DNA of 64,000 nucleotides, taken from the NCBI RefSeq assembly GCF_020215705.1, contig NZ_JAIWNB010000009.1, forward strand, positions 62,001-126,000, in the 5' to 3' direction. Below the pieces are notes generated by a model. That model ran no database searches. It was not told the DNA's origin and saw nothing but the letters and a program-made list of their open reading frames with translations. This DNA comes from Nonomuraea aurantiaca. GTDB lineage: Bacteria; Actinomycetota; Actinomycetes; Streptosporangiales; Streptosporangiaceae. The position numbers were made by a program, and so were the translations under genes. This document shows, piece by piece, positions 15,445 through 24,120 of this stretch (position 1 is its first letter; every line of letters begins with the position of its first letter).

Positions 15445-18078
15445 ATGAGCGCCTACGTACTCGGCTTCCACGAGATCGACAAGACCCGGCTCCCCCTCGT
15501 CGGCGGAAAGGGCGCCAACCTCGGCGAGCTGTCCGCCATAGACGGAGTGCGCGTGCCGGACGGGTTCTGCGTGACCACTGCGGCGTATCGGGCGGTCGTG
15601 GAGGGGGATCCCACGGTCAGCGCACTGATCGACGGGCTGACCGGCCTGCGCGCCGACGACCGCCCGGGCATCGCCGCCGCCTGTGCCCGCCTTCGTACGG
15701 CCATCGAGGCGCTGGCCGTGCCCGCGGAGATTGAGCGGGACATCGTCACCCATCTGGCGGGGCTCGGCGACGTCCCCTGTGCCGTACGGTCGAGCGCCAC
15801 CGCCGAGGACCTGCCGTCGAGCTCCTTCGCCGGCCAGCAGGACACCTACCTGAACGTCCGCGGGCCCGAGTCGGTGGTCCACAACGTCAGGCGGTGCTGG
15901 GCTTCGCTGTTCACCGACCGGGCGGTGGCCTACCGCGTCAGGAGCGGCTTCGACCATCGCGCGGTCCAGGTCTCGGTGGTCGTGCAGCGGATGGTCTTCC
16001 CCGACGCGGCGGGCATCATGTTCACCGCCGACCCCGTCACGTCCAACCGGACGGTGGTCTCCATCGACGCGGGCTACGGCCTGGGCGAGGCGCTGGTCTC
16101 CGGCCTGGTCAACGCCGACACCTACCGGGTCAAGGCGGGACAGATCATCGACAAGGTGATCTCCGTCCAGACGATGGAGCTGCGCGCCTCGGCGGACAGC
16201 GGCACGGAGGAGCGGCCGGTGGAGGCCGCGCGGCAGAACGCGCAGACGCTGGCCGACGAGCAGATCCTTCAGCTGGAGACCCTCGGGCGGCGGATCGAGG
16301 CCCACTTCGGCCGGCCGCAGGACATCGAGTGGGGCTTGTCCGACGGTGTGTTCCACGTGCTGCAGAGCCGGCCCATCACCACGCTGTACCCGGTTCCGGC
16401 CTCGGACGACGGCAAGAACCACGTCTACATCTCGTACGGGCACCGCCAGATGATGACCGACGCGTTCACCCCGCTCGGCCTGTCGTTCTTCCTCCTGCTG
16501 GACGAGTGGCTCGGCCGCCCGAAGATGGCGGTGGCCGGGAACCGGTTCTACAAGGACATGTCCCACGAGCTCTCGTCGACGTGGGCCCGGCCGCTCACGA
16601 TCAAGAGCCTCGGCCAGGTCGACGTGCTGATGGCCAACGCCCTGCGCACCGTGCTGGGCAGGAAGGACTTCGTCAAGTCGCTGGCCCACGGCAAGTCCGG
16701 CCTGATGAACTTCGGCAAGGGCGGTCCCCTGCCGATGGCCCGCCAATACCTCAAGCTGTCCCGCGAGGACGACCCCCGCGTGGTCCCCGAGCTCATCGCG
16801 CAGAACGAGGCGTCGGTGGCCAGGCTTCAGGAGGCGATCGCCGGCAAGTCCGGTGACGACGTGTTCGCGTTCATCATCGAGGACCATCGCGAGCTGACCG
16901 ACCTCATGTTCGAGCCGCGGAGCGTGGCGGCGGCGTTCCTCGGCATCCAGTCGGTGAACTGGGTCAACAAGCACATGAACACCTGGCTGGGCGTGAAGAA
17001 CGCCGCCGACGCCGTCAGCCAGTCGGCCGACCACAACGTCGTGGCGGCCATGGGGCTCGACCTGCTGGACGTCTCCGACGTGGTGCGGCAGTACCCGGCC
17101 GTCGTCGACCATCTGAGCGCACGCGCCGAGCGCGACACGTTCTTCACCGGGCTCTCCGGCCTCGACGGCGGCGACGTCGTACGCCAGGCCATCGAGGAGT
17201 ACCTGCACAAGTACGGCATGCACTGCCAGGGCGACATCGACATCACCCGGACGCGATGGAGCGAGGACCCGACGCTGCTCGTCCCGCTCATCCTCGGCAA
17301 CATCAAGAACTTCCCGCCCGGCGAGCGCGAGCGCCGCGTCGAGCAGGGACGCACGGAGGCCGAGCGCTCGATGAACGACCTCATGGACCGCCTGAGAAGC
17401 AGGGTGGGCGGCCGGAAGGCGAAGAAGGCGGCGCGGCAGATGAGCCTGGTACGCCACTTCATCGGGTACCGGGAGTACTCCAAGCACGCGTGCCTGCAGC
17501 GCTACGGCCTGTACAAGCAGGCGTTGATGGGCGAGGCCAGGAAGCTGGTGGCCCAGGGGGTGATCAAGGAGCCGGAGGACGTCTACTTCCTGTCGCTGGA
17601 GGAGTTCAGGGAGGTGGTCAGCAGCGGGCGGCTGGACTACGCCGTGATCACCGAGCGGCGGGAGGCGCACGCGTCGTACCAGAAGCTGACCCCGCCGCGA
17701 GTGATCACCTCGGAGGGCGAGGTGATCAACGGTGAGTACGACGCGGGCGACCGGCCCGAGGGGGCGCTGGCGGGCATCCCGGTGTCGTCCGGCGTCGTGG
17801 AGGGCCGCGCGCGAGTCGTCCTGAGCATGGCGGACGCCGAGGTGGAGGAGGGCGACATCCTGGTCACGGTCTTCACCGACCCGAGCTGGTCGGCGCTGTT
17901 CGTCTCGGTGAAGGGAGTCGTCATGGAGGTCGGCGGGGTGATGACGCACGGCGCGGTGGTCGCGCGGGAGTACGGCCTGCCGTCGGTCGTCGGCGTGGAG
18001 GGCGCCACCCGGCGCATCAAGGACGGGCAGCTCATCCGGGTGAACGGAACCGAGGGCTATGTGGAGCTACTGTCCTGA
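15445..18078 (+). CDS. rph: rifampin phosphotransferase (PEP-synthase-like dikinase)
   Basis: 877 residues from ATG 15445 (MSAYVLGFHEIDK), with GGGA six bases upstream; in-frame ATGs at 15421 and 15433 are alternatives. Domain order matches Rph: an ATP-grasp module (GGKGANLGELS, VRSSATAEDLPSSSFAGQQD, EAHFGRPQDIEWGL, VLQSRPITTLYP), a large central antibiotic-binding region (residues ~330-750, beginning with HVYISYGHRQMMTDAFTPLG), and a swivelling phospho-His domain near the C-terminus (GGVMTHGAVVAREYGLP, His about residue 835). Known Rph enzymes use ATP to phosphorylate the ansa C21 hydroxyl of rifamycins, releasing AMP and Pi. Other roles for this dikinase family cannot be excluded. Regulation is probably through the divergent TetR. 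Confidence 0.84.
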   Translation: MSAYVLGFHEIDKTRLPLVGGKGANLGELSAIDGVRVPDGFCVTTAAYRAVVEGDPTVSALIDGLTGLRADDRPGIAAACARLRTAIEALAVPAEIERDIVTHLAGLGDVPCAVRSSATAEDLPSSSFAGQQDTYLNVRGPESVVHNVRRCWASLFTDRAVAYRVRSGFDHRAVQVSVVVQRMVFPDAAGIMFTADPVTSNRTVVSIDAGYGLGEALVSGLVNADTYRVKAGQIIDKVISVQTMELRASADSGTEERPVEAARQNAQTLADEQILQLETLGRRIEAHFGRPQDIEWGLSDGVFHVLQSRPITTLYPVPASDDGKNHVYISYGHRQMMTDAFTPLGLSFFLLLDEWLGRPKMAVAGNRFYKDMSHELSSTWARPLTIKSLGQVDVLMANALRTVLGRKDFVKSLAHGKSGLMNFGKGGPLPMARQYLKLSREDDPRVVPELIAQNEASVARLQEAIAGKSGDDVFAFIIEDHRELTDLMFEPRSVAAAFLGIQSVNWVNKHMNTWLGVKNAADAVSQSADHNVVAAMGLDLLDVSDVVRQYPAVVDHLSARAERDTFFTGLSGLDGGDVVRQAIEEYLHKYGMHCQGDIDITRTRWSEDPTLLVPLILGNIKNFPPGERERRVEQGRTEAERSMNDLMDRLRSRVGGRKAKKAARQMSLVRHFIGYREYSKHACLQRYGLYKQALMGEARKLVAQGVIKEPEDVYFLSLEEFREVVSSGRLDYAVITERREAHASYQKLTPPRVITSEGEVINGEYDAGDRPEGALAGIPVSSGVVEGRARVVLSMADAEVEEGDILVTVFTDPSWSALFVSVKGVVMEVGGVMTHGAVVAREYGLPSVVGVEGATRRIKDGQLIRVNGTEGYVELLS

Positions 18079-19016
18079 TCGTCCGCACGGTCGATCTTCG
18101 TGGTGTCGCGCGGCTCGACGTACGGCTCCCGTCCAGGGGACTGACCGGCCTCGATGGCGCGTTCGCGGGCGAGCTCGGCGTCGAACTCCACGCCGAGCAG
18201 CACCGCGATATTGGTGATCCACAGCCAGATCAGGAAGACGACGACACCGGCCAGCGCGGCGTAGGTCTTGCTGTAGGTGGCGAAGTTGGCCACATAGAAG
18301 CCGAACACGGCGGACGCGACGATCCACACCGTGACGGCCAGCAGGCTGCCGGGGGTGATCCACCGGAAGCCGGGGTGTACGACATTGGGCGCCGCCCAGT
18401 ACAGCAGGGCCAGCACGAACGTCACGACGAGGACCAGGATCGGCCACTTGGCGATGCCCCACACGGTCAGAGCGGTCTGGCCGATGCCGAGGATCCGGCC
18501 CGCCTGGTCGGCGAGCCCGCCGGTGAACACGACGGCGACCGCGCCGGCCGCCATCAGGACCACCAGCACGGTGGTGATGGCCAGGCGCAGCGGCAGTGTC
18601 TTCCAGACGGGCCGGCCTTCCGGCATCTCGTACATGACGTTCGCGGCTCGCATGAAGGCCCCCACGTAGCCGGAGGCCGACCACAGGGCGATGGCGAGGC
18701 CGATGACGGTGGCGAGGCTCGCGGCGCGCGGGCTCTGCTGCAACGCCTGGAGCGCGGTGTCGATGATCTGCCGCGCGGGCCCCGGAGCCATCGCGCTCAG
18801 GTTGTCCACCAGTGGCTGGGTGGCCGACTGGCCGAACACGCCGAGCAGCGAGACGACCGCCAGCAGCGCCGGGAAGATCGATAGGACCGCGTAATAAGTG
18901 AGCGCCGCCGCCCAGTCGGTGACCTTGTCGTCCCTGAACTCCTTGACGGTCCGCTTGAGCACTCCCCACCAGGAGCGCCTGGACAGCTCCGCAGGCCCTT
19001 CGGCTACCTGTGTCAC
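18057..19016 (-). CDS. YihY/BrkB-family membrane protein
   Basis: 319 residues from GTG 19016, with GGGAAG upstream. The family signature is near the N-terminus (WAAALTYYAVLSIFPALLAV), followed by about six membrane helices, with a conserved SASGYVGAFMRAANVMYE and a final IWLWITNIAVLLGVEFDAEL. The C-terminal tail is charged. Function of the family is not settled; transport or membrane-lipid roles have been proposed. Its last 22 bases overlap the 3' end of rph on the other strand. Confidence 0.88.
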   Translation of the reverse strand: MTQVAEGPAELSRRSWWGVLKRTVKEFRDDKVTDWAAALTYYAVLSIFPALLAVVSLLGVFGQSATQPLVDNLSAMAPGPARQIIDTALQALQQSPRAASLATVIGLAIALWSASGYVGAFMRAANVMYEMPEGRPVWKTLPLRLAITTVLVVLMAAGAVAVVFTGGLADQAGRILGIGQTALTVWGIAKWPILVLVVTFVLALLYWAAPNVVHPGFRWITPGSLLAVTVWIVASAVFGFYVANFATYSKTYAALAGVVVFLIWLWITNIAVLLGVEFDAELARERAIEAGQSPGREPYVEPRDTTKIDRADDQDSSST

Positions 19017-19085
19017 GATCTTCCCGCCCTCAGCTTGTAGTGGCGTGGCGGCTACCCTCGCCTTCCATCCCTATGCCTGCGACCG

Positions 19086-19101
19086 CTATACGCGCGCATA
19101 G
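19086..19101. promoter_or_regulatory. candidate TetR operator, 16-bp dyad
   Basis: CTATACGC followed directly by GCGCATAG: the arms match at 7 of 8 positions. It lies midway between the divergent YihY and TetR genes. A wider CTATGC/GCATAG repeat (19071-19076 and 19096-19101) shares the same right arm. Confidence 0.45.
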
Positions 19102-19146
19102 TAGGCTTCTTCTGCAGCTAGCGAGCTATACAAGAACGGTGGCAGC

Positions 19147-19776
19147 GTGACGATCGCTCCGGACCCCGAAGACCTCACCGCCCGCGCCCGGATCCGCGAC
19201 GCGGCTCTGTGGCACTTCGGCGAGCACGGCTTCGAGCGGGCCACGATCCGGGGTATCGCCGAGACCGCGGGTGTGTCCTCCGGGCTGATACGCCACCACT
19301 TCGGCTCCAAGGAGGCGCTGCGCGACGCCTGCGACGAGCACTTGGCCAAGTTGATCCGCCGGATCAACGACCAGGTCCGGAGCGACCCCATGCCGAGCGA
19401 CGTGAACTATGTCGCCGTCGCCCGGACCCTCCTGGGGCCTTACCAAGCGTATGTGGGGCGGGCCCTGGCCGAGGGACGGGCCGAGGCCGTCTTCGACGAG
19501 CTCGTACGGCTGAGCGAGGAGTGGATCGAGGAGTACGACAGGGCCCGGCCCGATCCCTCTCCGGTGCCCCGCAAGGCGCGGGCGGCGGTGGGCACCGCGA
19601 TGGCGCTGTCGGTCACCGTCCTGCGCCACCACATGTCCCGGGCCCTGGGCGTCGAGGTGCTGAGCCCGGAGGGGGACAAACTGCTCGCCAAGACCCTGAT
19701 CGACATCTACTCGCATCCGATGCTCAGCCTGGAGGACGCCGCCAAGGCGCAGGCCGCCCTCGATCAACGAGGCTGA
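19147..19776 (+). CDS. TetR-family regulator
   Basis: 209 residues from GTG 19147. N-terminal HTH: RIRDAALWHFGEHGFERATI, RGIAETAGVSSGLIRHHFGS, KEALRDACDEHL. The C-terminal half (VARTLLGPYQAYVGRALAEG) is a helical ligand-binding domain found with many actinobacterial transport regulators. It diverges from the YihY gene, and a 16-bp dyad lies in the shared region, so it may control that membrane protein. The last 13 bases overlap the convergent M28 peptidase gene. Confidence 0.86.
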   Translation: MTIAPDPEDLTARARIRDAALWHFGEHGFERATIRGIAETAGVSSGLIRHHFGSKEALRDACDEHLAKLIRRINDQVRSDPMPSDVNYVAVARTLLGPYQAYVGRALAEGRAEAVFDELVRLSEEWIEEYDRARPDPSPVPRKARAAVGTAMALSVTVLRHHMSRALGVEVLSPEGDKLLAKTLIDIYSHPMLSLEDAAKAQAALDQRG

Positions 19777-21062
19777 GGCGCCCACCCGGCGGTCCCGGCC
19801 ACGATGCGCACGGCCGCGCGGGCCAGCGGTTCCAACCCAGCCACGTCGATCTTGTCGAGGGTGTCGGCCGAGTCGAACAGGTACATCGGCGCCGACAGGA
19901 AGTGCACGAGCGGCACCCCTTCCGGATGGAAGAACGCCCCGTCGGTGGGCGGCATGGGCGAGAACACGTCGGGCGGCAGCACGAAGGACCGCCGCAGCCC
20001 CTCCTCCGCCAGCGTCTCGGCGACCAGCTTCTCCAGCCGCGGCACCCGGCTGGTGAACCACCACCTGACCTCGGGGTCCGCGGTGGGCACGAGCTCGCCG
20101 TCCACGGTCTCGCAGCGCAGCGCCGCGTGTTCGAGATGCAGCTGGAGCACGACGTCGGCCAGCGCCGAGCGGTGGCGTTCGATGAACGCCCTCGTGCCCG
20201 CCGCGTGCGCCATGTGCCCGGACGTGAGGAGGAACGTCAGGTTGTGCGGCCGCGCCGAGACGGGCACAGCGGCCCAGTGACGCGCGGCGGCCAGGACGAG
20301 CGCGATGCCGGAGGCGTCCTCGACGGCCGAGGCCCACGGCCCGTCGTGGTGGGAGCCGACGATGACCGTGTGCGGTGAGCCGCCGGGCAGCGTGGCGACC
20401 ACGTTGTGCGTGGTCACCGTGTCGGTGACCGACTGGGCGACCAGCTCGCCCGTGCAGGGCAGCCGGGCCAGGAGCCGCCGGGCGTCGGACGCGGACAGCC
20501 ACAGAGCGGGAATCGGCCGCTCGATCGCGTCATAGGGCACGTAGTAGTCGCGCGTCTCCCACGGCAGCCCGGTCAGCGCCCCGATGAAGCCGGCCGCGCC
20601 CGCCTCCAGCGCGGGCTCGACGACCTCCATCATCCGCGGTCCGAACGGGAGGGTCTGGACGAGCGTGTCGAAGACGCCCTCCGGGTCGTAGGACGACGTG
20701 GCCAGCGTGCTGACGTACGACTGCGGCAGCTCGGTGAAGGCCAGCTCGTCCACCGCGATGTCGCCGGGCCGGGCGTCGGCGAGCGGGGCGATCCTGGCGC
20801 GCAGGCCGTCCGTCGGCAGGGTGTGCGGGAGCGGGAACCCGGTCAGCTCCGTGCCGTCGTCGAGCCGCAGCACCCCGGTGCCGGGCTGCCAGCGGGGCAC
20901 CTCCACCGGCTCCAGCGAGACCTCCAGCCCGAACTCCGTCAGCCGCTCGGCCAGCCACCGCTCGGTCCACGCGTCCGCCGGATAGCCGGGCCGCCGGATG
21001 CCCCGGGACACGACGGTCTCGATCCAGCCGAGCATCTCGGCGGCGGAAGGCACGTGATCCAT
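19764..21062 (-). CDS. M28-like metallopeptidase
   Basis: 432 residues from ATG 21062 (MDHVPSAAEMLGWIETVVSR). A PA-like insertion lies near residues 100-190, and the zinc-binding core reads VIVGSHHDGPWASAVEDASG, with the His and Asp of M28 aminopeptidases followed by a second metal region (LQLHLEHAAL) and a late His (HFLSAPMYLFDSADTLDKID). There is no signal peptide, so it is predicted cytoplasmic. Typical M28 proteins remove N-terminal residues; this one lacks the usual EE after the Asp, so some metal ligands are uncertain. It stands alone between convergent and divergent neighbours. Confidence 0.76.
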   Translation of the reverse strand: MDHVPSAAEMLGWIETVVSRGIRRPGYPADAWTERWLAERLTEFGLEVSLEPVEVPRWQPGTGVLRLDDGTELTGFPLPHTLPTDGLRARIAPLADARPGDIAVDELAFTELPQSYVSTLATSSYDPEGVFDTLVQTLPFGPRMMEVVEPALEAGAAGFIGALTGLPWETRDYYVPYDAIERPIPALWLSASDARRLLARLPCTGELVAQSVTDTVTTHNVVATLPGGSPHTVIVGSHHDGPWASAVEDASGIALVLAAARHWAAVPVSARPHNLTFLLTSGHMAHAAGTRAFIERHRSALADVVLQLHLEHAALRCETVDGELVPTADPEVRWWFTSRVPRLEKLVAETLAEEGLRRSFVLPPDVFSPMPPTDGAFFHPEGVPLVHFLSAPMYLFDSADTLDKIDVAGLEPLARAAVRIVAGTAGWAPQPR

Positions 21063-21137
21063 GGGCTGATCCAACCATTGACAGCAGTGCTTTGTGAAGC
21101 GACAGTTTCGGTCATCCGTACAACTTGTGGAGGCTGT

Positions 21138-21965
21138 ATGAAGCTCGTCGTGGCCGTCATCATGGTCCTGCTGGGGATCATGGCCAGACCGGCCCAGGCC
21201 GCGGACACCATCGAGGCGCACTACAAGGTCGCGGGCCCATGGGCGGTCACGACCGCCGACGCCCCGGGTTACAAGCTCTACTACCCGGCCGACCTCGGCG
21301 CCGGCGGCGTCAAGCATCCGATCATCACCTGGGGCAACGGCACGAACGCCGTGCCCACGCAGTATTCCGGGTTACTCAACCAGCTCGCCTCCTGGGGCTT
21401 CGCCGTGGTCGCCTCGACCGACACCACGACCGGCACCGGGTCGGAGATGATCGCCGCCGCCCAGTACCTGATCGCCAGGAACACCGACAGCTCCAGCGTC
21501 TTCTACGGCAAGCTCGACGTGACGAAGGTCGGCGCGGTCGGCCACTCCCAGGGCGCCGGCGGTTCGGTGAACACCGCGACCAAGTCCGGCGGCCTGATCG
21601 ACACCGTCGTCCCCATCGCGCTGCCCGCGCCCATCTGGGTGAGCTCGGGGGACAAGTTCTATGTCGACCAGCTGACTTGCCCGGTGCTGTTCGTCAGCGG
21701 CGCCAACGACACCCTCATCTCGCCCAACTCGGCCCTGCAGACGTACTACGGCCAGGTCCCGGGAGCGGCGGCGAAGGCGCAGCTCAAGGGCGCCGACCAC
21801 AACACGATCCAGGGCACGGGCGGCGGCTTCCTCGGTTACGTGACGGCCTGGCTGATGTACCAGCTCCAGGGCGACACCTACGCCAGGGGCGCCTTCGCCG
21901 GCACCACACCGGAGCTCAACACCAACGCCGGCTGGCAGAACCAGGTGGAGAAGAACCTGCCCTAA
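21138..21965 (+). CDS. secreted alpha/beta hydrolase (cutinase/lipase-like)
   Basis: 275 residues. ATG 21138 follows GTGGAGG, and a Sec signal peptide ends near ARPAQAAD. The catalytic triad is readable: nucleophile in GHSQGAGG, Asp in LFVSGANDTLISP, His in KGADHNTIQG. The fold start (YYPADLGAGGVKHPIITWGN) resembles PF12740-type chlorophyllase/PET-hydrolase-like esterases. It should be an extracellular esterase acting on lipids or polyesters. Its stop overlaps by four bases the stop of the convergent phosphotriesterase-like gene. Confidence 0.8.
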   Translation: MKLVVAVIMVLLGIMARPAQAADTIEAHYKVAGPWAVTTADAPGYKLYYPADLGAGGVKHPIITWGNGTNAVPTQYSGLLNQLASWGFAVVASTDTTTGTGSEMIAAAQYLIARNTDSSSVFYGKLDVTKVGAVGHSQGAGGSVNTATKSGGLIDTVVPIALPAPIWVSSGDKFYVDQLTCPVLFVSGANDTLISPNSALQTYYGQVPGAAAKAQLKGADHNTIQGTGGGFLGYVTAWLMYQLQGDTYARGAFAGTTPELNTNAGWQNQVEKNLP

Positions 21966-22906
21966 CGACGCAGCGCGAAGGCGGCGCGCGGGTTGTCGAT
22001 CAGCGCCGCCTTGGCCACCTCACCCAGCCCCGCGGCCTCCAGCCGGGGCACGAACCGCTCCAGGAGGTACGTCAGGCCGGGCCCGCCGCCCAGGCTCGGC
22101 CAGTACGACCTGCGCGCCAGGTCCATCCCGAACAGCACCCGATCCGCCAGCCCCAGCCCGGCGAGCTCGGCGACGAGCGTGACGATCTCGCTGTCCGGGC
22201 CGTACTTGACGCGGCCCGGCCGGTCAAAGGCCAGATAGGCCCCTCTCTCCGCCAACGAGGCGAGATATCCGGCGTCGGGATTGTGGTCGATGTGCCCGAG
22301 CACCACCCGATCGGCCGCCACCCCTTCCGAGGCCAGCGCGTCGAGCAGTTCGTGTCCCATCGTGCCCTTGTCGCAATGGGTGACGACCGGCACGCCGGTC
22401 CGCCCGGCGGCGGCGGCCACCGCGCCCACCAGCCGCGCCACACCCCGCCCGAACGAGTGGTACGCCGTGGCGATCTTGATGGCGCCCGCGCGGGCCGACG
22501 ACCGCCGCACCAGCGGCCCCACCAAGCCGTACTCGTCCATGCCCTGCTCGATCTCGGCCACGAGGAGTTCCGTGATCTCGTCGGCCGAGTAGCGGTGCAT
22601 CCAGTGCGCGTCGCTGTAGTAACCGCTCTTGTGGAACCCGGTCACCGCGATCACGTGCAGCCCGGTCCGCTCCGCCAGCTCCTTCATCAGGGACGGACTG
22701 CGGCCGAAGCCGAGCGGCGTCATCTCGACCACCGCCGACAGGCCCAGCCGCTGCGCCTCCGTCACCTCCACCACGGCCGCGTCGAGGGAGTCGAGCCGGT
22801 AGTCCGGCTCGTTACGCACCGGCCAGCCGCCGGTCATGAACAGGTGCTCGTGCGCATAAGTGATGCCGAGCTCCTCGACATCCCCCAGCACGGTACGGAC
22901 GGTCAC
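21962..22906 (-). CDS. phosphotriesterase-family hydrolase (lactonase-like)
   Basis: 314 residues from GTG 22906, which overlaps the stop of the upstream gene as GTGA. Metal ligands of the amidohydrolase fold are present: HEH at residues 19-21 (YAHEHLFMTGG), a Lys in AGAIKIATAYHSF, His in VVTHCDKGTMGHELL, His in VLGHIDHNPDAGYL, and the late Asp in LFGMDLARRSYW. Family members hydrolyse lactones, phosphotriesters or sugar-derived esters. As the last gene of a sugar operon, after two oxidoreductases, a role in opening a sugar lactone is plausible but unproven. Confidence 0.8.
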   Translation of the reverse strand: MTVRTVLGDVEELGITYAHEHLFMTGGWPVRNEPDYRLDSLDAAVVEVTEAQRLGLSAVVEMTPLGFGRSPSLMKELAERTGLHVIAVTGFHKSGYYSDAHWMHRYSADEITELLVAEIEQGMDEYGLVGPLVRRSSARAGAIKIATAYHSFGRGVARLVGAVAAAAGRTGVPVVTHCDKGTMGHELLDALASEGVAADRVVLGHIDHNPDAGYLASLAERGAYLAFDRPGRVKYGPDSEIVTLVAELAGLGLADRVLFGMDLARRSYWPSLGGGPGLTYLLERFVPRLEAAGLGEVAKAALIDNPRAAFALRR

Positions 22907-24120
22907 AGAAGCGCTCCTTCTTCTCGCAGCCGCGTGCGCAGCAGCTCCACGTCCACCGCCGCGGGTTCCACCCCGGCCTGTACGGCCAGCGCCGCGGCCG
23001 TCCCCGCCGCCTGCCCCATCGCCATGCACTGCCCCATGGACCGGGCGGAGGCGTGGGCGTCGTGCGTGGCCGACAGGCAGCGCCCGGCCACGATCAGCCC
23101 GCCGACCTCGACGGGGAGCAGGCACCGGTAGGGGATGCCGTAGGTGCCGAAGTCGTGGACGTACTCCCAGCGGGTGGCGGCCCCCGAGTCGTGGTCCTCG
23201 ATGGGCGCGCCGCACCGCGCGATCGTGTCGGGAAAATCCCGCCCGGCCAACACATCATCAGAAGTCAGGACATATCGTCCGACCAGGCGCCGCGACTCCC
23301 GTACACCGATACGTACGGACGTGCTGAGCAGCACCGCGGAGCCGTACCCCGGGACCTTCGCCCGCAGAAAGGCGACGTAGTCGCGGACCTGCCGCCGCCC
23401 CACCCGCTCGGCCTCCGCCAGCTCGACCGGGTCGGTCGGATCCAGGCCGGTCACCCGCGTGAGGTTGGTGTGCACGATCCCGTCGTTCACGGTCCGGTGC
23501 ACGGACCCCTCGCGCCTCGGCAGGTCGGCGTCGGCCATCAGCGCGTGCAGCTCCGCCGTGCTGGTGGCGGACAGATCGACCCCGCCGAGCCGGAACGTGG
23601 CCGTCATCGGCTGGAGCCGCATCCCGGGGCGTTCGAGGGTGACCCCGGCCCGCCAGGCCACCTCGGCGTCCCCGGTGGCGTCGATCACCACCCGGGCCTT
23701 GACCAGGAACCGGCCCGCCACGGTCTCCACGACGACGCCGGTGCCCGGCACGAAGTCGCAGACCCTGGCGTGCAGGAGCGCGTCCGGGACCAGCGCGTCC
23801 CAGACCAGCTTGAGCTCCTCGGGCTCGTAGGTCACCCCGGTGCCCGCGCCATAGGTGTTGGGCCGCTCGAAGGCGGCACCGGCCTCGAAGAGCCGCTCGC
23901 ACACCTCCCAGCCGACGCCGCCGACGACCCGTCGCGAGACGGGGCCGGGGGCGTAGAAGCCGTAGAAGGTGTCGAGCACCGCGGCACCCGTACCGCCGAG
24001 GAAGCCCGCCGACTCCACCAGCAGGCACGACGCCCCGGCACGCGCCGCCGCGACAGCGGCCGCGCACCCCGCGCTGCCCCCGCCCGCGACCACCACGTCG
24101 CCTTCCCACAGGACGTTCAC
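22903..24120 (-). CDS. FAD-dependent oxidoreductase (FAD_oxidored type)
   Basis: 405 residues from GTG 24120, coupled by GTGA to the SDR stop. Dinucleotide fold at the N-terminus (VVVAGGGSAGCAAAVAAARA, ESAGFLGGTGAAVLDTFYGF), a mid-protein VVIDATGDAEVAWRAG, and a C-terminal LIVAGRCLSATHDAHASARS, then MGQCMAMGQAAGTAAALAV. This is the family of flavoproteins often found with glycan-degradation loci and sometimes misnamed xanthan lyase. In this operon it could oxidise the imported sugar or its cleavage product. Confidence 0.82.
   Translation of the reverse strand: MNVLWEGDVVVAGGGSAGCAAAVAAARAGASCLLVESAGFLGGTGAAVLDTFYGFYAPGPVSRRVVGGVGWEVCERLFEAGAAFERPNTYGAGTGVTYEPEELKLVWDALVPDALLHARVCDFVPGTGVVVETVAGRFLVKARVVIDATGDAEVAWRAGVTLERPGMRLQPMTATFRLGGVDLSATSTAELHALMADADLPRREGSVHRTVNDGIVHTNLTRVTGLDPTDPVELAEAERVGRRQVRDYVAFLRAKVPGYGSAVLLSTSVRIGVRESRRLVGRYVLTSDDVLAGRDFPDTIARCGAPIEDHDSGAATRWEYVHDFGTYGIPYRCLLPVEVGGLIVAGRCLSATHDAHASARSMGQCMAMGQAAGTAAALAVQAGVEPAAVDVELLRTRLREEGALL

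Noticed and set aside
15439..17949. 836-codon minus-strand open frame
   Set aside because: Antisense to the rph gene, which has clear ATP-grasp and phospho-His motifs.
21125..23131. 668-codon plus-strand open frame
   Set aside because: Crosses the alpha/beta hydrolase in a wrong frame and the antisense of two convincing minus-strand genes.
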